DNA from: an uncultured Chthonomonas sp.
GTDB taxonomy: Bacteria; Armatimonadota; Chthonomonadetes; Chthonomonadales; CAJBBX01
Length of the DNA: 54,554 nt
Assembly (NCBI GenBank): GCA_903951425.1
Contig: CAJBBX010000002.1
Coordinates: forward strand, 1-54,554
Direction: 5' to 3'
Shown: piece after piece, positions 33,059-39,327 of the stretch
Numbering within the stretch: the first letter of the stretch is position 1
Layout of the letters: each line of letters starts with the position of its first letter
Position numbers and translations under genes: made by a program
The notes under the pieces: generated by a model
The model's input: the letters and a program-made list of their open reading frames with translations, nothing else
Databases searched by the model: none
What the model was told of the DNA's origin: nothing

Positions 33059-33901
33059 CTACCAGAGGCGCAGGCCCGCCCGCAGGGCCATGCGCCCCGC
33101 CGTGTAGAGCAGCACCAGCCCGAAGAGCCACCGGAGCCGCTTGGCGTCGATCTTCCCCGCTGCCAGCGAGCCCAGGCGTGCGCCGGCCATGACACCCAGC
33201 GTGCAGATCGCCGCGATGCGCGGGTTCACCTCCCCGTGGGCCAGGTAAGGCACCGCCGTAGCGGCCGCCGTGATGCCGATCATGAACGTGCTGGTGGCCG
33301 TTGCCACTCGGATGGGTAGCTCCATGCGCCCGGCCATGGCCGGCACCATGACGATGCCTCCGCCCACACCCAGCAGCGCCGAGATCACGCCCGCCGCCAA
33401 CCCCGCCACCCGCCCCAGGTTCAGGTTGCGGACGCGGTAGAACACCTCGTCGCCCGTGGCCGGATCGATGTAGGACCTGGGAGCGTCGCTGGTGGCTCGG
33501 GCCTCCGTGCCCGAGTCCGCAGGTGCCCGCTCATGCCGCCCGCCCAGCGCCACACTGAAGGCCGCATAGAGCAGGAAGAGCGCAAAGAGTCCCGCCACCG
33601 CCTCGCCGGAGACGCGATAGGCCACATAAGCCCCCACGATGGAGCCAAACACCGTGGAGCCCTCAAGCTGCAGGGCCAGGGGCACGTCCACCAGCCGTTG
33701 GCGCAGGAAGCGGATCGCGCCGGACGACGACGTGGCCACCACGCTGATGACGCTGCACGCCACCGCTTGCCTCGGCTCCAGCCCCAGTAGCGCGATGAGG
33801 CCAGGCACAAGGATGACGCCGCCGCCCACGCCCATCATCGCCCCGAATGCGCCGGCGAAGAGCGCCACGGCTGCCACCTGCGCGGCATGCGTCCAATCCA
33901 T
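33059..33901 (-). CDS. TauE/SafE (DUF81) family membrane exporter
   Basis: A 280-residue membrane protein with about eight hydrophobic segments in two halves. Each half has the family glycine motif: FGAMMGVGGGVILVPGL in the first and ISALLGVGGGIVMVPAM in the second. Members move sulfite, sulfoacetate or other organic anions. The loop between halves is long and polar (GGRHERAPADSGTEARATSD...), and its SGTEARAT residues are encoded by a REP-like hairpin repeat also found in the intergenic region at 34860 and 35075. ATG 33901 follows GGGAGG. It is divergent from the creatininase gene. Substrate unknown. Confidence 0.92.
   Translation of the reverse strand: MDWTHAAQVAAVALFAGAFGAMMGVGGGVILVPGLIALLGLEPRQAVACSVISVVATSSSGAIRFLRQRLVDVPLALQLEGSTVFGSIVGAYVAYRVSGEAVAGLFALFLLYAAFSVALGGRHERAPADSGTEARATSDAPRSYIDPATGDEVFYRVRNLNLGRVAGLAAGVISALLGVGGGIVMVPAMAGRMELPIRVATATSTFMIGITAAATAVPYLAHGEVNPRIAAICTLGVMAGARLGSLAAGKIDAKRLRWLFGLVLLYTAGRMALRAGLRLW
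33491..33515. repeat. REP-like hairpin repeat, copy 1 (inside TauE/SafE gene)
   Basis: A 25-bp unit with arms CTCGGGC (33496-33502) and GCCCGAG (33509-33515) around loop CTCCGT. Identity with copy 3 (35075) extends to 27 bp. It lies in-frame in the inter-domain loop of the transporter. Confidence 0.75.
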
Positions 33902-33956
33902 GGGCCAACGTCCTCCCGTGCGGCGCCGGGTTGGCGCCAGCGGCAAGATACCACAG

Positions 33957-33990
33957 TGCGGTACCCTGAACCCGTCCTGTCGGTACTGCA
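33957..33990. promoter_or_regulatory. Leader hairpin of creatininase gene
   Basis: TGCGGTACC (33957-33965) pairs with GGTACTGCA (33982-33990), nine pairs including one G-T wobble, with a 16-nt loop. It ends 8 nt before AAGGAG (33999-34004). The left arm also contains GGTACC, part of a possible -10-like TACCCT. Confidence 0.4.
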
Positions 33991-34010
33991 ACCCAGCCAA
34001 GGAGCAAGCC

Positions 34011-34802
34011 ATGGAGCGCCGTTTCGAGTACCTCACCTCGCCGCAGCTGAAGGAGCACATCGCCCGGAAGTCGCTGGTGATCCTGGGCATCGGCACCATC
34101 GAAGAGCACGGCAACCACCTGCCCACGGGCACCGACCTCTTCATCACCCAGCGCTTCATGGATGACCTGCGCGAGCGGCTAGACGCCGACGGCTCGGTGC
34201 CGTTCCTCACGCTGCCGGCGATCTGGACGGGCTACTCGGCCAAGCTGATGCAGGCCTGGCCCGGCACGATCCGCATGGACACCCGCACGGTGATGGACAT
34301 GATGCGCCAGATCATCGGCTCGCTGGCCGAGATGGGCTTCGACAAGATCATGGTGCTGAACGGCCACGGACACCACGCCGAGCTGCTGCGTGTGGTCGCC
34401 CGAGAGCTGTCCGACGACCACGGCATTGCACCGGCCGTCATCAACATCCTGTCGCTGGGAGTCAAGCCCTACAACGCGGTCCGCAAGGGCGCCGCGGGCG
34501 GGAGCATCCACGGCGGCGAGGACGAGACCTCGGTCATGCTCCACTACGGCTACGAGATCGACCCGGCGCTCTACACCGATGTCGACCACGTGAAGGTCCA
34601 CACGGATTTCGTGGCCGGCGACAACTACATAGGCTCCACCCGCGTCTTCTGGTCGACCTGGCACTACAACCCCAGCAAGACCGGCCTCCTGGGCGACCCG
34701 ACGCCATCCACTCCCGAAGCCGGCCGCGTCCTGGTGGAGGCCTGCCTCGACGAATCGGTCCGCTTCGCCCGCGAGTACTGGAGCTTCCGGCCCGGCGCGT
34801 AG
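34011..34802 (+). CDS. Creatininase/formamidase family amidohydrolase
   Basis: A 263-residue protein from ATG 34011 with AAGGAG 6 nt upstream. The motif GTIEEHGNHLPTGTD (residues 28-42) holds the metal ligands of the creatininase family (Glu, His36, Asp42); NGHGHH and HGGEDETS supply the remaining ligand region. The family hydrolyses cyclic or linear amides in creatinine, N-formyl compounds and cofactor precursors (MftE, FAPy deformylase), so the name does not fix the substrate. The gene stands alone, flanked by the TauE gene and a repeat-rich gap. A cytoplasmic location is expected, as there is no signal peptide. Confidence 0.92.
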   Translation: MERRFEYLTSPQLKEHIARKSLVILGIGTIEEHGNHLPTGTDLFITQRFMDDLRERLDADGSVPFLTLPAIWTGYSAKLMQAWPGTIRMDTRTVMDMMRQIIGSLAEMGFDKIMVLNGHGHHAELLRVVARELSDDHGIAPAVINILSLGVKPYNAVRKGAAGGSIHGGEDETSVMLHYGYEIDPALYTDVDHVKVHTDFVAGDNYIGSTRVFWSTWHYNPSKTGLLGDPTPSTPEAGRVLVEACLDESVRFAREYWSFRPGA

Positions 34803-34820
34803 GGGCGCGGGCCCGGACAG

Positions 34821-34850
34821 ACACGGACGACCACGGACCAACACGGACGA
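34821..34850. repeat. Three tandem 10-bp CACGGAC units
   Basis: ACACGGACGA, CCACGGACCA and ACACGGACGA follow without gaps; the first and third are identical. Confidence 0.7.
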
Positions 34851-34859
34851 CGCGCCGGT

Positions 34860-34884
34860 GGTGGCTCGGACCTCCGTGCCCGAG
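34860..34884. repeat. REP-like hairpin repeat, copy 2
   Basis: It matches copies at 33491 and 35075 except for one base in the left arm (CTCGGAC instead of CTCGGGC), which breaks one pair of the stem. Confidence 0.75.
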
Positions 34885-35074
34885 ACCGCCCGCACTTGAC
34901 GTCGTCTTGACGCAAAGCGGAAGGACCCTGATTCGCTCGGTGACCCCTGGCGCCCCAGAGGCCCGATGGCCCCGAGACAAGCCACGCCTGCGCTGGAGCC
35001 AGCGTCCTTCGTTTCACCCAGGACGACGGCCAACGGCCATCCACGCGCCGCCCCGCCCTGTCACCGCTGTCCTC

Positions 35075-35099
35075 GGTGGCTCGGGCCTCCGTGCCCGAG
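35075..35099. repeat. REP-like hairpin repeat, copy 3
   Basis: Identical over 25 bp to copy 1 and just downstream of the leftward HEAT gene's 3' end. Its arms CTCGGGC and GCCCGAG could form a hairpin in that transcript's tail. Confidence 0.75.
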
Positions 35100-35116
35100 T
35101 CTTCTCACCCTCATCC

Positions 35117-35584
35117 TTAGCCTGCTGCTGCGAGGGCTACCCTTGCGGCTTTGCCGGGCATTCGCGTCAGGGCCATGCGGGCGTCGGCGGCCAGCGTTTC
35201 GTCCTTCAGCAGGCGGGCCATGGGCGCGACGTGGGCGTCCAGGCCTACATGCCCCAGCAGGTAGAGCGCTTCGGCGCGTACCCGCCTTGGGCGCGTGGGC
35301 GCCAGCAGCTTGACCAACTCGCCGCCTGCCTTGCGACGCTCGGCGGCGGCCCCGGGACGGCCCGCGTGCAGCGCCACGCGACGCAGGGCCTCCAGCGAAG
35401 CCTTGGCGGCGGCCGAGTCGGCTTCACCGTACACGTCGCCCAGTGGCACGATGGCTGATATGCCCACTAGCGCGGCCTGGTCCACAGCCCGCAGGCGCAG
35501 CGCCGTATCGCCCGACCGCACGTCGGCCAGCAGCGCGGCCAGCGTCGACTGCCGGCTGGCCAACTCCAGTTCGTAGGATGTCAT
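35117..35584 (-). CDS. Small HEAT-repeat protein
   Basis: A 155-residue protein of Ala/Leu-rich helical pairs (LRLRAVDQAALVGISAIVPLGDVYG, KASLEALRRVALHAG, VRAEALYLLGHVGLDAHVAPMARLL), consistent with HEAT repeats. No signal peptide is seen, unlike the larger HEAT proteins in the window. ATG 35584 is favoured over ATG 35587 because AAGGAG (35591-35596) is then 6 nt away. It starts 13 bp after the stop of the Tat MocA gene, so the pair is one operon, mirroring the MocA-HEAT order at 18682-22030. It probably binds a partner protein; function unknown. Confidence 0.85.
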   Translation of the reverse strand: MTSYELELASRQSTLAALLADVRSGDTALRLRAVDQAALVGISAIVPLGDVYGEADSAAAKASLEALRRVALHAGRPGAAAERRKAGGELVKLLAPTRPRRVRAEALYLLGHVGLDAHVAPMARLLKDETLAADARMALTRMPGKAARVALAAAG

Positions 35585-35597
35585 CATCGTCTCCTTG

Positions 35598-36884
35598 CTA
35601 GACCTGTAGCTTCCACGGGGCGCGCATGGGCTCGCTGATCATCCGGTCGGCCTCTTCATCGCCGATGAACCTCTCGGTGGCGAAGTCGTAGGTGACCTTG
35701 CGCTGGAGCCTCCAGGCGATGTTGCCCAGGATGCAGATCGTGATCACGTGGTGGCCGATCTCCACGTCCATGACCGGCCGCTTGCCGGTGCGGATGCAGT
35801 CGAGCCAGTTCTCGCGGTGGCCGGGGCTCTTGTAGATCTCCACGCCGCCGGAGGGGACGGTGAACTCCTTGGCCTTCTGCTCGGTGTCGCAGCCGCCGTC
35901 GCCGCCCAGCACCACGAGGTCGCCCTTGCTGCCGGTGTAGGTGGCGCCCCAGTCGCCGGGGAAGCGCGGGTTGGGCGTGCCGGGCTGGCTCCAAGTGAGG
36001 ATCCACTCGGGCTTGTGGAAGCGCCAGGTGACGTTCATGTTCGCCGGCGCGTCGTAGAAGCCGCTCAGGTGCGGGTCGCCCTTGGCCTCCACGGTGACGA
36101 GGCCCCGGTAGCCGTCGCTATCGGTGAGCCACGAGACGATGCTCAGGGCATGGTTGCCCCGGTCGCGGATGAAGCCCGCGCCGTAGTCCATGAACCAGCG
36201 GAAGTTGAAGTGCGTCCGCTGCGGATGGTAGGGCGCCCAGCGCGCGGGCCCGAGCCACATGTCGTAATCGAAGCCCGTCGGAACCGGCTGCTCCTCGCCC
36301 CAGCTGTCCGTGCTGAAGTTCAGCGGGTGCCAAACGTCCACGCGCTCGATCTCGCCGATGCCGCCGTTGCGCACGTACTGGCACGCGGCGTGGGCGTTGC
36401 CGTTGGAGCGTCCCTGGGCGTGAATCTGCACCGCGCGGTTGTACTTGCGCGCAGCCGTGACCATGGCTCGGGCCTCGGCGATGGTCTTGGCGGTGGGCTT
36501 CTCGGACATGACGTGCTTGCCCGCCTGGCAGGCCATGACGGTCATCAGCGCGTGCCAGTGGTCCGGGGTGGCGATGATGACGGCGTCCACATCCTTGCGG
36601 TCGAGGATGCGGCGGAAGTCCTTGGTGAGGAAGGGCGTCCCCTCCGTCACGCGCTTGGCAGCGTTGGCGAGGTGGCCGTCGTCGACGTCGCACAGGGCCA
36701 CGGTGTCGGGCGCGACGTGGCCGGTTCCCATGCCTCCGGTGCCGATAACGGCCACGCGGATGCGGTCATTGGCCCCCTGTCGGCCTCGGCCGGCCAGGGC
36801 GCTACTGGGCACGATGGCGGGAAGGGTTGCCGCTGCCGCCCCTCCCACGAACGATCGCCTGCTGATCGGTTTGTCAGGTGTCAT
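35598..36884 (-). CDS. Tat-exported Gfo/Idh/MocA family oxidoreductase
   Basis: A 428-residue protein with a Tat signal (SRRSFVG, Arg9-Arg10) and a Rossmann motif (GTGGMGTG). It also has TPDHWHAL, SEKPTAKT (family catalytic-Lys region) and DYDMWLGPARWAPYH. It ends MRAPWKLQV, close to the end of the paralogue at 20726-22030. GGAGG (36891-36897) precedes ATG 36884. It likely acts on a sugar or glycoside in the envelope with NAD(P) carried through the Tat pathway. The small HEAT gene follows 13 bp downstream. Divergent from the FAD oxidoreductase. Substrate unknown. Confidence 0.93.
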   Translation of the reverse strand: MTPDKPISRRSFVGGAAAATLPAIVPSSALAGRGRQGANDRIRVAVIGTGGMGTGHVAPDTVALCDVDDGHLANAAKRVTEGTPFLTKDFRRILDRKDVDAVIIATPDHWHALMTVMACQAGKHVMSEKPTAKTIAEARAMVTAARKYNRAVQIHAQGRSNGNAHAACQYVRNGGIGEIERVDVWHPLNFSTDSWGEEQPVPTGFDYDMWLGPARWAPYHPQRTHFNFRWFMDYGAGFIRDRGNHALSIVSWLTDSDGYRGLVTVEAKGDPHLSGFYDAPANMNVTWRFHKPEWILTWSQPGTPNPRFPGDWGATYTGSKGDLVVLGGDGGCDTEQKAKEFTVPSGGVEIYKSPGHRENWLDCIRTGKRPVMDVEIGHHVITICILGNIAWRLQRKVTYDFATERFIGDEEADRMISEPMRAPWKLQV

Positions 36885-37028
36885 GCATCAGTCCTCCGCG
36901 GCCGCCGGTTGGGGCCGCGCGCTGTGGCGGCTGGTCGTCGATCCGGCCAATGCCGGCGTATAGGGAGCTACGCACCCGCTCGCGGCTGAGTTGCGCCGGC
37001 GTACCGTTAGCCCGCCAGCTTTCCTGAG

Positions 37029-37034
37029 TACAAT
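37029..37034 (+). promoter_or_regulatory. Possible -10 box TACAAT
   Basis: TACAAT preceded by GAG lies 37 nt before ATG 37072. A 10-bp palindrome CCGCCGGCGG follows at 37036-37045, near the expected transcription start. Confidence 0.35.
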
Positions 37035-37071
37035 ACCGCCGGCGGCATCACGGCTGCACGGGGGTCCGAAC

Positions 37072-39327
37072 ATGCGGCGCGAAATGGCAGTGGAGTGTCG
37101 GTGGCCTCATCGTGAGATGCACTCGGCGGATATCGCCGTGATCGGCGGCGGCATGGCCGGGACCTGCTGCGCCATCACGGCCGCGCGGGCCGGAGCCGAC
37201 GTGGTGCTGGTGCAGGATCGTCCCGTGCTGGGCGGCAACGCCAGCAGCGAGGTGCGCCTCTGGATCCTGGGCGCCACGGCCCACATGGGCAACAACAACC
37301 GCTGGGCCCGCGAGGGCGGCCTCATTGACGAGATCCTGGTCGAGAACCTCTGGCGCAACCGCGAGGGCAACCCGGTCTTCCTCGACGCCCTGCTTCTGGA
37401 GAAGGCCGACGCCGAGCCGAACCTCCGCCTGCTGCTCAACACGGCGGTGCATGAGGTCGACCGGAAGCGCCACGGGCCCATCCAGCGCGTCCGGGCCGTC
37501 TGCAGCCAGACCGGCGCCATGCACGAGGTCTCCGCCAAGCTCTTCGTGGATGCCTCGGGCGACGGCGTGGTGGCCTTTCTGGCCGGCGCGGGATACCGCA
37601 TGGGCGCGGAAGACGCCTCGGAGTATGGCGAGCGCTTCGCACCGGATGCCTCCTATGGCGAGATGCTGGGCCATACCATCTACTTCTACAGCCGCAACAC
37701 CGGCGCGCCCGTGACCTACGTGCCGCCGGAGTGGGCCCTGCGCGACATCACGGCCATTCCGCGCTACCGCGACATCACGCCGGACAAGGACGGCTGCCGC
37801 CTCTGGTGGTTCGAGTATGGCGGCCGACGCGACACGGTGCTGGACACCGAGCGCATCAAGTGGGAGCTCTGGCGCGTGGTCTACGGCGCGTGGGACCACA
37901 TCAAGAACTCGGGCCGCTTCCCCGAGGCCGCCGACATGACGCTGGAGTGGGTGGGCCTCATACCCGGCAAGCGCGAGAGCCGCCGGTTCGACGGCCTGGC
38001 CACGCTGACGCAGGCCGACATCATCGAGCAGCGCGATCCCTTCGACGCGGTGGCTTTCGGAGGCTGGTCCATCGACCTCCACCCGGCCGACGGCATCTAC
38101 AGCGACCGGGCCCCGTGCGACCAGTGGCACTCGCGCGGCGTCTACGGCATTCCCCTCCGGTCATACATAAGCCGCGACGTGCCGAACCTCTTCTTCGCCG
38201 GCCGCAACATCGGCGTCTCGCATGTGGCCTTCGGTTCCACACGGGTCATGGCCACCTGCGCGCACGGCGGGCAGGCCGTGGGCATGGCGGCCGCTCGTTG
38301 CGCCTCCAAGGCCATCCGTCCGGGGAGGTTGCTGGAGGCCGAGCACCTCCGCGGGCTGCAGTCCGACCTGCTCCGCTCAGGCCAGCACATCCCGAACCTG
38401 AAGCTGCGCGACGAGGCCAACCTGGCCCTCCGCGCACGAGTGGGCGCCTCCAGCCGCTTCGTGCTGCGCGAACTGCCCGCCGACGGCCCCGAACAGCATC
38501 TGGACGCGCCCCGCGCCCAGATGCTGCCGCTGCGGCCCGGACCTGTCCCGGCGCTCACCATCCGCGTCTCCGCCGATGCGCCCGTCACGCTGCGTTGCGA
38601 GTTGCGGACCTCGTCGCGGCTCGGCGGCTTCACGCCCGACCAGTTGCTGGCGACCTGCGCGGTGGAGGTTCCGGCCGGGCCGGAGCGTCCGGTGGAGCTG
38701 CGCTTCGACGCGGCGATGGCCGAAGCCTGCTACGCCTTCGTCTGCCTTCCCGCAGCGCCGGGCGTGCGCGTGCGATGCACCGACCTGCGCGTCACGGGCC
38801 TCCTGAGCGTGGCGAAGCGCGGCCGCCAGGAGCCGAAGCGCGACATCGGTGTGGAGACCTTCGACTTCTGGCGCCCGGACCGCAGGCCAGGCGGCCACAA
38901 CTGGGCGCTGGCCTCGGCGTCGCCGCTAGAGGGTTGGGGTCCGGAGATGGTCCTCACGGGCACGGCGCGGCCTACCACGCAGCCCCACGGCTGGGTGGCC
39001 GACCCCGCCGACGGGGAGCCATGGCTGCGGCTCGATTGGGCGAGGCCTGTGTCCGCCCGCGAGGTGGTCCTGGAGTTCGATACGGACTTCGACCACCCCA
39101 TGGAGAGCGTGCAGTGGGGCCACCCCGAGCGCGTGTCGCCCTTCTGCATCCGACGCTACACGCTGGCGGACGCGCAGGGAGAGGTGATCGCGGCCGTGAC
39201 GGACCACCACCAGACCCGCCGCGTCCACCGCGTCGGCGGCGTGCGGGAACTGACCGGCATACGCCTGACGATCCACGAGACCTGGGGCGCACCGGCGGCG
39301 GTGATGGGAGTGGGCGTCTACGGCTGA
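37072..39327 (+). CDS. FAD-dependent oxidoreductase with C-terminal beta domain
   Basis: A 751-residue protein. The N-terminal FAD-binding motif DIAVIGGGMAGTCCAITAARAGA (GxGxxG at 25-30) is followed by PVLGGNASSEVRLW, typical of the FAD_oxidored family. A second cofactor contact VPNLFFAGRNIGVSHVAFGSTRVMATCAHGGQAVG lies near residues 375-410. From about 480 onward there is a beta-sandwich tail, probably carbohydrate- or protein-binding. Homologues accompany sugar-use loci in environmental bacteria; the substrate is unknown. ATG 37072 and 37084 are both possible; the ribosome site is weak (GGGG). There is no Tat or Sec signal, so it is cytoplasmic. Its end overlaps the convergent protease gene by 10 bp. 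Confidence 0.9.
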   Translation: MRREMAVECRWPHREMHSADIAVIGGGMAGTCCAITAARAGADVVLVQDRPVLGGNASSEVRLWILGATAHMGNNNRWAREGGLIDEILVENLWRNREGNPVFLDALLLEKADAEPNLRLLLNTAVHEVDRKRHGPIQRVRAVCSQTGAMHEVSAKLFVDASGDGVVAFLAGAGYRMGAEDASEYGERFAPDASYGEMLGHTIYFYSRNTGAPVTYVPPEWALRDITAIPRYRDITPDKDGCRLWWFEYGGRRDTVLDTERIKWELWRVVYGAWDHIKNSGRFPEAADMTLEWVGLIPGKRESRRFDGLATLTQADIIEQRDPFDAVAFGGWSIDLHPADGIYSDRAPCDQWHSRGVYGIPLRSYISRDVPNLFFAGRNIGVSHVAFGSTRVMATCAHGGQAVGMAAARCASKAIRPGRLLEAEHLRGLQSDLLRSGQHIPNLKLRDEANLALRARVGASSRFVLRELPADGPEQHLDAPRAQMLPLRPGPVPALTIRVSADAPVTLRCELRTSSRLGGFTPDQLLATCAVEVPAGPERPVELRFDAAMAEACYAFVCLPAAPGVRVRCTDLRVTGLLSVAKRGRQEPKRDIGVETFDFWRPDRRPGGHNWALASASPLEGWGPEMVLTGTARPTTQPHGWVADPADGEPWLRLDWARPVSAREVVLEFDTDFDHPMESVQWGHPERVSPFCIRRYTLADAQGEVIAAVTDHHQTRRVHRVGGVRELTGIRLTIHETWGAPAAVMGVGVYG

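Larger units (their letters stand above)
34803..35116. other. 314-bp repeat-containing intergenic region without a gene
   Basis: Nothing here looks coding. It contains three 10-bp ACACGGACGA-type units (34821-34850) and two copies of the REP-like hairpin (34860-34884 and 35075-35099). TTGACG occurs twice (34896-34901 and 34907-34912), but no matching -10 or rightward gene follows. Confidence 0.65.

Noticed and set aside
34821-34850. CRISPR array or origin iterons in the CACGGAC units
   Set aside because: Three 10-bp units without spacers, no cas or replication genes nearby; too few for iterons.
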